Assembly (NCBI RefSeq): GCF_042665195.1
Contig: NZ_JBHTBW010000021.1
Span: forward strand, 62,001 to 126,000
DNA: 64,000 bases
Source: Laceyella putida
GTDB taxonomy: Bacteria > Bacillota > Bacilli > Thermoactinomycetales > Thermoactinomycetaceae
Direction: 5' to 3'
Shown: positions 24,870 through 32,516 of the stretch, piece by piece
Numbering within the stretch: position 1 is the first letter of the stretch
Layout: the number at the start of each line of letters is the position of its first letter
Program-made: the position numbers and the translations under genes
Notes under the pieces: generated by a model
Seen by the model: only the letters and a program-made list of their open reading frames with translations
Told to the model about the DNA's origin: nothing
Databases searched by the model: none

Positions 24870-24909
24870 ACATGAGTAAGGTGAGACCGGTTTAAAAGGA
24901 GGGATCCGC

Positions 24910-26310
24910 ATAGGTGTAGTGGCTATTTTCCTCGCACTCGGCTTACTGATGTTCATGGCTTACCGCGGTTACCCGGTGATCTTGTTTGCCCCCGTCTTCG
25001 CCTTGCTGGCGGCGGGATTGTCTGGATTGCCGCTGTTGCCGACCTATACGGAAGTGTTTATGGTAAAAGCGGCCAATTATGTGAAATTGTATTTTCCTAT
25101 TTTCCTTTTGGGTGCCGTTTTCGGCAAGATGATGGAAGTGAGCGGTGCGGCGCGCTCCATTGCCTTTGGTCTTACGCGGACCTTTGGCAAGAATCAGGCC
25201 ATTTTGGCTGTGGTGCTGGCTTGTGCGGTACTCACCTACGGCGGCGTCAGTTTGTTTGTGGTCGCTTTTGCCGTGTATCCGTTCGCGGCGGCGCTTTTCC
25301 GTGAGGCCAATATCCCTAAGCGACTGATTCCGGCGACGATTGCCTTGGGTTCCTTTACGTTTACGATGGATTCTCTGCCAGGCACGCCCCAAATCCAGAA
25401 CTTGATCCCCACGGCCTACTACAAGACAACCGCGTTTGCCGCTCCGGTGATCGGGATTTGCGGCGGTTTGTTTATTGCGGTGCTCGGACTCATTTGGCTT
25501 CATATGCGTAGACAGAAACTGGTGTCTCGGGGTGAAGGGTATGGGGAACACCACGAGCAAGAAGAGAGCAAACGGGTGGAAGGAGTGCCTCCGTTTTGGA
25601 TGGCGATCTTGCCGCTGATTTGCGTATTGGGCGGAAATGCGCTGTTTACTTACGTTGTTTTGCCCGGTTGGTATAGTGAGGCTGAGCTCGCGTCTTACCA
25701 GGGATTAGATGTGAAACAAGTCTTGGGAACATGGTCACTCGTGTTGGCCCTGGTCGGGGGGGGTTTGCTGACTGGTTTGATTACCCTTTACCAAAAACGC
25801 AGAACGGATGCGTCCCAACACGCGTCTCTTCGCTTAAGTCCCGCGTTGACAGCGGGGGTGATGGGTGCGCTGCTCGCCATCTTGAACACGGCATCGGAAG
25901 TGGGCTTCGGCGGGGTAATTTCCAGCATGCCCGGCTTTAAGACCGTCGCCGATTTTTTGTTGACGATGAAGACCAGTCCTTTGGTGTCGGAAGCCTTGTC
26001 GATCAACATCTTGGCGGGCATCACCGGCTCCGCTTCAGGTGGGCTCAGCATCGCACTCGATGCGATGGGACAGCAGTATCTCGCTTGGGCGGCGCAAAAC
26101 GGGATTAACCCGGAGTTGTTGCACCGCATTGCGTCGATGTCGGCGGGCGGTTTGGATACGCTGCCGCATAACGGAGCTGTCATCACATTGCTTGCGATCT
26201 GCGGCTTGACGCATCGCCAGTCGTATCCTGATATCTTTGCGATTACGGTGATTAAAACGTTGGCCGTTCCTGTAGTGATCCTGCTCGCTTTGCTGACGGG
26301 CTGGGTGTGA
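24910..26310 (+). CDS. GntP-family permease (YxjC-like), probably 3-hydroxybutyrate uptake
   Basis: Membrane transporter of the GntP/gluconate-permease family with about 12 segments. Characteristic stretches: LYFPIFLLGAVFGKMMEVSG, SLFVVAFAVYPFAAALF, GSFTFTMDSLPGTPQIQNLI. These are close to Bacillus YxjC, which lies beside a 3-hydroxybutyrate dehydrogenase gene. The start is odd. AAAAGGAGGG ends at 24903, and the only codon at proper distance is ATA at 24910 (7 bases after GGAGG); the first standard codon, GTG at 24919, is 16 bases away. I therefore place the start at ATA, giving 466 residues; GTG would give 463. Expressed from the sigma-54 promoter with the next gene. Confidence 0.88.
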   Translation: MGVVAIFLALGLLMFMAYRGYPVILFAPVFALLAAGLSGLPLLPTYTEVFMVKAANYVKLYFPIFLLGAVFGKMMEVSGAARSIAFGLTRTFGKNQAILAVVLACAVLTYGGVSLFVVAFAVYPFAAALFREANIPKRLIPATIALGSFTFTMDSLPGTPQIQNLIPTAYYKTTAFAAPVIGICGGLFIAVLGLIWLHMRRQKLVSRGEGYGEHHEQEESKRVEGVPPFWMAILPLICVLGGNALFTYVVLPGWYSEAELASYQGLDVKQVLGTWSLVLALVGGGLLTGLITLYQKRRTDASQHASLRLSPALTAGVMGALLAILNTASEVGFGGVISSMPGFKTVADFLLTMKTSPLVSEALSINILAGITGSASGGLSIALDAMGQQYLAWAAQNGINPELLHRIASMSAGGLDTLPHNGAVITLLAICGLTHRQSYPDIFAITVIKTLAVPVVILLALLTGWV

Positions 26311-26334
26311 AGACAGAAAAAGAGGGGAGAGAAG

Positions 26335-27105
26335 ATGGATTTGAAACGGACAGTGATTGTGACTGGCGCGGCGGGCACGATTGGTTACGCGATCGGACGC
26401 TCCTTCGCCGCCAATGGTGACCGTGTGGTGGTATGGGATTTAAAGCGGGAACAAGCGGAAGCCGCCGCAACCCGCATGAGGGAAGAGACGGGGGCGGAGG
26501 TGACGGGGGTCGCCGTGGATGTGACGGATGAAGCGATGGTGAAGGGAGCGGTCGCTGAATTGGCGCAAACGGTCGGGCGGATCGACGTGATTGTGAATAA
26601 TGCAGGTCTGCAACATATTGACCGGGTTGAGGATTTTCCGCTCGACCGCTGGAACCTATTGCTCAATGTGATGTTGACGGGGCCCTTTCTGCTGATCAAA
26701 CATACCGTTCCCTTGATGAAACAGCAGCGCTATGGACGGATCATCACCATCTCGTCGGTCCACGGCAAAACCGCTTCCCCCTTTAAATCAGCCTATATCG
26801 CGGCCAAGCACGGAGTGATTGGGCTGACGCGTACAGTGGCATTGGAGACGGCGGAGTACGGCATCACAGCCAATGCCATCCTGCCTGGTGTCGTCGATAC
26901 GCCCCTGATTCAGAACCAGTTGCAGAAGTTGGCGGCAACCGAAGGGATCACGAAAGAAGAAGCGCTTCATAAACACCTCCTGCACAAACAATCGATCAAA
27001 CGGTTTATCAAACCTGAAGAAGTGGCGGCTTGCGCGCTATATCTGGCGTCAGATGGAGCGGCATCGATCACGGGAGAGACCGTGAGCGTATCGGGGGGGT
27101 GGTGA
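26335..27105 (+). CDS. 3-hydroxybutyrate dehydrogenase (SDR family)
   Basis: Short-chain dehydrogenase oxidising (R)-3-hydroxybutyrate to acetoacetate with NAD+; 256 residues. Cofactor motif VTGAAGTIGYA at 10-20, NNAG at 88-91, catalytic S141, Y154 and K158 in SAYIAAKHGVIGLTRTVALE, followed by ITANAILPGVVDTPLIQNQL, a stretch typical of bacterial 3-hydroxybutyrate dehydrogenases. ATG follows AGGGGAGAGAAG. It is 24 bp after the permease gene, and a strong terminator follows. Other SDR substrates cannot be ruled out, but the YxjC-like neighbour and sigma-54 control support this call. Confidence 0.87.
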   Translation: MDLKRTVIVTGAAGTIGYAIGRSFAANGDRVVVWDLKREQAEAAATRMREETGAEVTGVAVDVTDEAMVKGAVAELAQTVGRIDVIVNNAGLQHIDRVEDFPLDRWNLLLNVMLTGPFLLIKHTVPLMKQQRYGRIITISSVHGKTASPFKSAYIAAKHGVIGLTRTVALETAEYGITANAILPGVVDTPLIQNQLQKLAATEGITKEEALHKHLLHKQSIKRFIKPEEVAACALYLASDGAASITGETVSVSGGW

Positions 27106-27116
27106 GCATAACGGCC

Positions 27117-27151
27117 AAGGTTAGCAAGGGCTTGCTTGCTAACCTTTTTTT
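27117..27151 (+). terminator. Terminator of the hydroxybutyrate operon
   Basis: AAGGTTAGCAAG and CTTGCTAACCTT perfect arms, then a T-run. Confidence 0.9.
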
Positions 27152-27204
27152 GATTAGTTAATATATAGTGAGAGTGAATACTGTTGCAAGGTAGGAACAG
27201 CACG

Positions 27205-27681
27205 ATGACATTAGAAACGTTATATCAAGAGTTGCAGGACTTAACATCAACCGAAGTGAAGACGATCCACAAATTGGTTCAAGCGTTGAAACGCACCCGT
27301 GTCAGCCCGCTTGCATATATCGAAGAGATGATGAATTTTCAGGCTCTTGGCTATGATGCGGACAAACAGGTTTACTTGCATCGCATGTACATCACCGATG
27401 AATTGCGCAATCGCTTTAACATGTTGCATGGAGGTGTGACGGCGACGTTCATCGACACCGCCATGGGCTCAACGGTGATCCAAGCTGAAGGAAATGACGC
27501 GAAGGCTGTGACGATGGATTTGAACGTTCATTTCTTGGCGCCAGGGGAAGCGGGATGGTTGACGGCGGAAACGGCCGTGATCAAAAAGGGAAAAACCATT
27601 ATTGTGATGGAGACTAAAGTAACGGACGAGCGGGAAAAGTTAATTGCAACTGCTTCCTCAACCTTTTTTCGCTTGAAGTAG
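27205..27681 (+). CDS. PaaI-family thioesterase, copy 1
   Basis: Hotdog-fold acyl-CoA thioesterase, 158 residues. Signature FNMLHGGVTATFIDTAMGST carries the HGG loop and the catalytic acidic residue; FLAPGEAGWLTAETAVIKKG follows. The N-terminal ~45 residues form an extra helix shared with the paralogue at 42999. Substrate unknown; probably aryl- or medium-chain acyl-CoA. ATG at 27205 lies 9 bases after AAGGTAGG; an in-frame TTG at 27184 has no site. The NUDIX gene follows 12 bp later. Confidence 0.85.
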   Translation: MTLETLYQELQDLTSTEVKTIHKLVQALKRTRVSPLAYIEEMMNFQALGYDADKQVYLHRMYITDELRNRFNMLHGGVTATFIDTAMGSTVIQAEGNDAKAVTMDLNVHFLAPGEAGWLTAETAVIKKGKTIIVMETKVTDEREKLIATASSTFFRLK

Positions 27682-27693
27682 GTGGAGGATCAC

Positions 27694-28128
27694 ATGAACA
27701 AACCATATAAAATTGCCGCGAAAGCGATTATCTTCGATCAAGACCGCGTACTGATTTTGCGCAAGTCTGAAGAAGAGCGCACGAGAAAAGAGACCCACGG
27801 CTGGGATTTTCCGGGTGGCGGGTTGGAACCGTGTGAGCCTTTGATGGAGGCGCTGTCCAGGGAAGTGATGGAAGAGACGGGGTTGCAGGTGAAGGTCGTG
27901 GCTCCTGCTTACGTGTATGACGAGATTCAAGACGAGAAACATTTGATCATCGTCAAATTCGCTTGTGACCAACCACAGGGTCAACTGAAGCTCAGCACCG
28001 AACACGAGAGTTACCATTGGGTACCGCTGACGCGGTTGGATGAAGGGGGATTTCCAGATTGGATGAAAGAGGAAATTCGCCGCGCTTATCGGGTTTATAC
28101 CGATTTTCGAGGAATTGAACGCGAATGA
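27694..28128 (+). CDS. NUDIX hydrolase
   Basis: Second NUDIX hydrolase in the window, 144 residues. The NUDIX box is GGGLEPCEPLMEALSREVME followed by ETGL. It has the WDFPGGG lead-in and an acidic C-terminal region. ATG at 27694 follows GGTGGAGGATCAC. Separated from the thioesterase gene by 12 bp, so co-transcribed, and closed by a terminator. The substrate cannot be predicted. Confidence 0.85.
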   Translation: MNKPYKIAAKAIIFDQDRVLILRKSEEERTRKETHGWDFPGGGLEPCEPLMEALSREVMEETGLQVKVVAPAYVYDEIQDEKHLIIVKFACDQPQGQLKLSTEHESYHWVPLTRLDEGGFPDWMKEEIRRAYRVYTDFRGIERE

Positions 28129-28130
28129 AT

Positions 28131-28155
28131 CCTTCCAGTGTCTGGAAGGTTTTTT
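28131..28155 (+). terminator. Terminator after the NUDIX gene
   Basis: CCTTCCA and TGGAAGG arms, then TTTTTTC. Confidence 0.85.
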
Positions 28156-28234
28156 CTTGTTCACTGATATGACAAGCTCTTTTGTAAAAAACATGCTATT
28201 ATTTTTTTTGATGAAGTTTTAGGAGGGGTCTTTT

Positions 28235-28792
28235 TTGAATAAAGGTTGGAAAGTGTTTGCTGCGTTATGTTTATCCAGCGCCCTCCTTCTGGGCTGTCAA
28301 GAAAAAGAAGAGCTCGGAACGGGTACCGTTGTGGGAAATGAGAATAAGATCGCCTTTGCTGAAGAGAGTAACCTGTTGCAGTTAAGTCCGGACGAATTAA
28401 AAGTATACACGGCTTTCAAAAAGAAATGGGATGATCGCGTGCTCAAAGATGCCGATCCCATCATGGTGGCGAAATTATATTTTCATGCGATTGATACGAA
28501 AGACTATGCCACGCAATATGAATTGTTTATCGATGATTTGGAACAAGTGGAATGGAGTAAGCAAGAACACCTAAAAATGATGAAAGAGGATGGGCTCAAG
28601 ACGGCGGAGCAGATGCGAAAGCTTTTTGCCAGGGTTCAAGAAGTGAAGTTTATTGAAGTCGACAAGAAATCGGGCTATCTGGAGTTTCCGGAAGAAGGGG
28701 AGAACCTGGGGCAGTTCCAAATGGTGAAAAATAAGAAGGGAATCTGGAAAGTGAAATTTCGCCCGATGCAATGGGGATATAACATGAAGTGA
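28235..28792 (+). CDS. Putative lipoprotein of unknown function
   Basis: 185 residues with a lipoprotein signal: MNKGWKVFAALCLSSALLLG then C (lipobox LLGC, Cys 21). The mature part is charged and soluble, with a region like the NTF2/DUF4878 type (DPIMVAKLYFHAIDTKDYATQY) in which a small domain binds ligands; this assignment is uncertain. It starts with TTG at 28235 after AGGAGGGG. An extended -10 box, TGCTATTAT, lies about 32 bases before the start. It ends at a terminator shared with the convergent gene. Confidence 0.75.
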   Translation: MNKGWKVFAALCLSSALLLGCQEKEELGTGTVVGNENKIAFAEESNLLQLSPDELKVYTAFKKKWDDRVLKDADPIMVAKLYFHAIDTKDYATQYELFIDDLEQVEWSKQEHLKMMKEDGLKTAEQMRKLFARVQEVKFIEVDKKSGYLEFPEEGENLGQFQMVKNKKGIWKVKFRPMQWGYNMK

Positions 28793-28821
28793 AAAAAAGC
28801 CACGACAACCGTGGCTTTTTT
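28792..28821. terminator. Bidirectional terminator
   Basis: AAAAAGCCACG and CGTGGCTTTTT arms with a short loop; A-run and T-run on the two sides. Confidence 0.9.
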
Positions 28822-28823
28822 GC

Positions 28824-29324
28824 TTATGACAACAAGCCCGACCAATTGCAACCTTGGCACAAAAGCTCCGCGCATTGCTCAAGCGCCGTTCGATCACTTT
28901 CATCAAAGCGGGCTTCAACCGGGCTGTCAATGTCGAGCACGCCGATGATTTGGCCGTCCACTTTCAACGGAATGACGATTTCGGAACGGGTGGCCGCATC
29001 ACAGGCGATATGGCCGGGGAAGGCGTGAACATCTTTCACCAGCATGGTCTTTTCTTCTTTTACCGCCGCACCGCATACGCCTTTGCCCACCGGGATGCGG
29101 ATGCAGGCCGGTTTGCCGTTGAATGGTCCGAGGACGAGTTCGCCTTGTTTCATGAGATAAAATCCCGCCCAGTTGACCTCATCGAGAGAATGGTACAGGA
29201 GGGCAGCCGCATTGGCCAGGTTGGCCAGCCAATCCTTTTCTCCTTCTATCAGATACTTGAGCTGTTTCACCATGCTTTCCAGTTGGGTTTGTTTATCTCC
29301 AGCCGTCTTTTCGAACGTGAACAA
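28824..29324 (-). CDS. Free methionine-(R)-sulfoxide reductase (GAF domain)
   Basis: GAF-domain enzyme of 166 residues that reduces free methionine R-sulfoxide (fRMsr; YtsP in Bacillus). The three conserved cysteines are present at 74 (KPACIRIP), 84 (GKGVCGAA) and 108 (GHIACDAA), in the spacing of the E. coli enzyme. NWAGFYLM and LDIDSP are also conserved. Cytosolic; part of oxidative damage repair. Convergent with the lipoprotein gene. In Bacillus the gene lies beside rpsD; here it is 16 kb away. Confidence 0.9.
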   Translation of the reverse strand: MFTFEKTAGDKQTQLESMVKQLKYLIEGEKDWLANLANAAALLYHSLDEVNWAGFYLMKQGELVLGPFNGKPACIRIPVGKGVCGAAVKEEKTMLVKDVHAFPGHIACDAATRSEIVIPLKVDGQIIGVLDIDSPVEARFDESDRTALEQCAELLCQGCNWSGLLS

Positions 29325-29479
29325 TTCAATTCCTCCCAGTTATGCCATTTGTCTTCATGGAAATTCGTGATAAAATAGATAATTGAAGGTTCAATTGTTT
29401 ATTGACAAATTGAACTTGGTCCGGACTACTCTCGTGTCATTGTACAATGTTCATTCATGAATGAAAAGGGGATGAATTC

Positions 29480-30610
29480 ATGCGGGATGCTCGTATTGTC
29501 AAATTGGCCAAAATCTTGGTCGAACATTCTTGTAAGGTGCAAAAAGGGGAGCGAGTCTTGATCGACGTCTTCGGAAAAGAGCGTGAACTGGCGCGCGCGT
29601 TGATCACCGCTGTATATGATGCGGGTGGTTACCCTTATGTTCAGCTGCATGATGAAACGATAACAAGGGCCCTGTTGTTGGGCACCTCTGAAGAACACCA
29701 AGAAACTTGGGCCCGCCACGCATTGAACCAAATGAAGGATATGGATTGCTACATCGGAATTCGCGGAAGCGATAACATCACGGAAACCAGTGATGTGCCG
29801 GACGACAAGATGAGTTTGTACGCCCGCATGTTCAGACAGCCTGTACATACAAATCAACGGGTGAAACATACCAAGTGGGTTGTTCTCCGCTATCCCAACG
29901 CTTCCATGGCGCAATTGGCCAATATGAGTACGGAGGCGTTTGAAGATTTTTATTTCCAAGTTTGCAATGTGGACTACGAACGGATGGCTAAAGCGATGGA
30001 GCCATTGGTGAAGCGGATGGAACAAGCCGACCAAGTGCGGATCGTCGGCCCCGGCACCGATCTCACGTTCTCGATCAAGGATATCCCTGTAATCAAGTGC
30101 GCCGGAGAGAACAACATTCCTGACGGAGAAGTCTTCACCGCGCCTGTGCGGGATTCGGTCAATGGGAAAATCACCTTCAATGCGCCTTCTGTTTACCAAG
30201 GTGTCACATTTGAAAACATTTGTTTCGAATTCCAAAATGGTAAAATCATTAAAGCGACGGCAAACCAAACGGATCGGATCAACCAGATCTTGGATACGGA
30301 TGAAGGCGCACGCTTCATTGGCGAGTTCAGCATTGGCGTGAACCCGTACATTAATCATCCGATGAAGGATACATTGTTTGACGAGAAGATCAACGGAAGC
30401 TTCCACTTTACCCCGGGCAACGCGTATGATGAAGCGGATAATGGAAACCGTTCTTCCGTGCACTGGGATTTGGTCTCCATACAACGTCCGGAATATGGTG
30501 GAGGAGAGATTTACTTTGACGGGGAATTGATTAGGAAAGACGGGCTGTTTGTCGTTGATGATTTGGTTCCGCTCAACCCGGAAAACCTAAAAAGCGGCAA
30601 TTCATTTTAG
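29480..30610 (+). CDS. Aminopeptidase, M29 family (AmpS/AmpT type)
   Basis: Cytosolic metallo-aminopeptidase of 376 residues. The C-terminal metal-binding half carries GEVFTAPVRDSVNGKITFNA, GARFIGEFSIGVNP and HWDLV, the conserved blocks of clan M29; the N-terminal half is the dimer domain. The chosen ATG follows AAAAGGGGATGAATTC. It is followed after 22 bp by a PTS IIA gene, so the pair may be one transcript although their functions are unrelated. Confidence 0.9.
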   Translation: MRDARIVKLAKILVEHSCKVQKGERVLIDVFGKERELARALITAVYDAGGYPYVQLHDETITRALLLGTSEEHQETWARHALNQMKDMDCYIGIRGSDNITETSDVPDDKMSLYARMFRQPVHTNQRVKHTKWVVLRYPNASMAQLANMSTEAFEDFYFQVCNVDYERMAKAMEPLVKRMEQADQVRIVGPGTDLTFSIKDIPVIKCAGENNIPDGEVFTAPVRDSVNGKITFNAPSVYQGVTFENICFEFQNGKIIKATANQTDRINQILDTDEGARFIGEFSIGVNPYINHPMKDTLFDEKINGSFHFTPGNAYDEADNGNRSSVHWDLVSIQRPEYGGGEIYFDGELIRKDGLFVVDDLVPLNPENLKSGNSF

Positions 30611-30632
30611 GGGACATAAGGAGTAAGGGCTC

Positions 30633-31115
30633 ATGTTTTTTTGGAAACGAAAAAAGCGAGTTGAAATTTTGTCGCCGCTCAGCGGAAAGAAAATTTCGCT
30701 GGAGCAAGTCCCGGATCAGGTGTTTTCCCAAAAAATGATGGGGGATGGCTTCGCTATTGAACCGGAGGATGGGTTTGTGTGCGCGCCGGTTGACGGTGAA
30801 GTGATCAACTTATTCCCAACCAAGCACGCCATCGGGTTAAAAACAACGGATGGTGTAGAAATATTGATCCATGTTGGGATTGACACCGTAGAATTAAATG
30901 GCGAAGGTTTTGTCACTCATGTGGCAGAAGGTGAGAAAATCAAAGCGGGCCAGAAATTGCTTGAGTTTGATATGGATTTCATCAAGGAAAAAGGGAAGCC
31001 GCTGACCACGCCTGTCATTTTCCCACAACTTGAAAATTGGGTCCTCCAAGACCAAGCGGCGGAAAAAGCGGAAGCGGGTAAAACGGTTGCCGTTGTCCTT
31101 GAGCCAAAGAAATAA
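30633..31115 (+). CDS. PTS glucose-type IIA component
   Basis: Free-standing EIIA(Glc)-like phosphocarrier, 160 residues. The phospho-acceptor is His80 in GVEILIHVGIDTVELNG, with the partner His65 in FPTKHAIGL. It takes phosphate from HPr and passes it to IIB domains that lack their own IIA; in Gram-positives it is not an adenylate cyclase regulator. No IIBC gene is nearby, so it may serve several permeases. ATG follows AAGGAGTAAGGGCTC. Terminator downstream. Confidence 0.9.
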   Translation: MFFWKRKKRVEILSPLSGKKISLEQVPDQVFSQKMMGDGFAIEPEDGFVCAPVDGEVINLFPTKHAIGLKTTDGVEILIHVGIDTVELNGEGFVTHVAEGEKIKAGQKLLEFDMDFIKEKGKPLTTPVIFPQLENWVLQDQAAEKAEAGKTVAVVLEPKK

Positions 31116-31130
31116 AATAATCATGAACGG

Positions 31131-31170
31131 GGCTTCCTTCGTAAATAAACTAGGTGAAGGAAGCCTTTCT
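31131..31170 (+). terminator. Terminator of the PTS IIA gene
   Basis: GGCTTCCTTC and GAAGGAAGCC arms, then TTTCTTC. Confidence 0.8.
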
Positions 31171-31193
31171 TCTGATTAAAAGGAGGGTACACG

Positions 31194-32240
31194 ATGGTCG
31201 TATTTCCTGAGAAGGCAACGCGCGAGACATTGGTTCAACTGCTTAACATCCACAGCCCCACTGGCTGTGCGCAAGAGGCGATCCAGTATATTGAGGAACG
31301 GATGCGTTTATTGGGGTTGGCATCCCGAAAGAATAACAAGGGAAGTTTAATGGTGACCATAGAAGGAGAAGATGATCAAATCCATCGACTGGTTACCGTT
31401 CACGTTGACACCTTGGGGGCCATGGTGAAAGAGATCAAGCCCAATGGGCGGTTGCGGCTGAGCAAAATTGGCGGATTTGGCTGGTTTTCCGTGGATGGTG
31501 CCTATTGCTATGTAAGGACGCGAGCCGGAGATGTGATACCGGGAACCATTTTGGCAACCCACACCTCCGTGCATGTGTATGCGGACGCGGAAGAGCAGAA
31601 GCGATCGGATGAGCATATGGAAGTGAGGCTCGATGCGAAGGTGAAGGGAGCGGATGATGTCACGGCATTGGGGATTCGCGTGGGGGATTATGTTGCCTTT
31701 GACCCCCATGTGGTGGAAACGGATACCGGTTTTATCAAAGCCCGTCATTTGGACGATAAGGCTAGTGCGGCGGTTTTAATAGAATTGTTGGCTTATATTA
31801 AAGAGAATAATGTCAAATTGCCACATACGACGCATTTTTTCTTCAGCAATTTTGAAGAGGTTGGCTTTGGGGCCAATTCCAACATCCCCTCCCAAGTGCG
31901 TGAATACTTGGCGGTTGATATGGGCGCCATCGGGGAAGGGCAGACCACGGATGAATTTTGCGTGTCCATTTGCGCCAAAGACGGCAGCGGCCCATACCAT
32001 TATGAATTGACCAATAAATTGATTCGACTGGCGGAAAAGCATGGGATTTATTATCAAGTTGACCTTTATCCGTTTTATGCTTCTGATGGAAGCGCTGCCG
32101 TGAAAGCGGGGGTTGATGTGATGCACGCGTTGATCGGTCCGGGTGTGGATGCTTCCCACGCTTATGAGCGGACCCATCGTGATGCGTTGGAACATACCTA
32201 CAACCTTTTGTACCATTATCTGCAATCGGCTTCGCTGTGA
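31194..32240 (+). CDS. M42-family metallopeptidase
   Basis: Dinuclear-metal aminopeptidase of the M42 family (glutamyl aminopeptidase/endoglucanase M type), 348 residues. Metal and catalytic motifs: TVHVDTLG (His/Asp), KARHLDDKASAAVLIE (bridging Asp), FSNFEEVGFG (catalytic EE) and LAVDMGAIG, plus a late DASHAYERTH. It forms large cytosolic complexes and trims peptides. ATG follows AAAAGGAGGGTACACG. Followed by a hairpin. Confidence 0.9.
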   Translation: MVVFPEKATRETLVQLLNIHSPTGCAQEAIQYIEERMRLLGLASRKNNKGSLMVTIEGEDDQIHRLVTVHVDTLGAMVKEIKPNGRLRLSKIGGFGWFSVDGAYCYVRTRAGDVIPGTILATHTSVHVYADAEEQKRSDEHMEVRLDAKVKGADDVTALGIRVGDYVAFDPHVVETDTGFIKARHLDDKASAAVLIELLAYIKENNVKLPHTTHFFFSNFEEVGFGANSNIPSQVREYLAVDMGAIGEGQTTDEFCVSICAKDGSGPYHYELTNKLIRLAEKHGIYYQVDLYPFYASDGSAAVKAGVDVMHALIGPGVDASHAYERTHRDALEHTYNLLYHYLQSASL

Positions 32241-32276
32241 ACCGTGTGCGATGGAGCTTTCATCCGCAAATTAGAC

Positions 32277-32321
32277 AAAAACACCTCCTGAATGGAAGCA
32301 TCGTCATTTCGGAGGTGTTTT
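32277..32321 (+). terminator. Hairpin after the M42 gene
   Basis: AAAACACCTCC and GGAGGTGTTTT arms with a 22-base loop. The right arm also contains the ribosome binding site of the small ORF at 32324, so it may control translation instead of, or as well as, termination. Confidence 0.6.
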
Positions 32322-32323
32322 CG

Positions 32324-32425
32324 ATGTTCTCAGTGAACGAACCATCATTGGTTGGCGCGGGCCCATTTATATCCCCCCATCACAAACATGCGCCCATACA
32401 AAAAATTGAAAGTTCATACGAATGA
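32324..32425 (+). CDS. Small ORF, 33 residues, unknown
   Basis: ATG is placed 7 bases after GGAGGTG, which is a near-perfect ribosome site but lies in the right arm of a hairpin. The product MFSVNEPSLVGAGPFISPHH continues with a His/Lys-rich end and has no membrane segment. I do not recognise it. Support is the ribosome site only; it could be chance, with the hairpin just the M42 terminator. Confidence 0.3.
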   Translation: MFSVNEPSLVGAGPFISPHHKHAPIQKIESSYE

Positions 32426-32516
32426 TATTAACGGGATGATTTTTCCTTTTCATCCGACTGTAATCAAGGCGCTGAATGTGAAAGGGCCTTTGTAACCAAA
32501 GAGGAGTGAGTGTAAA

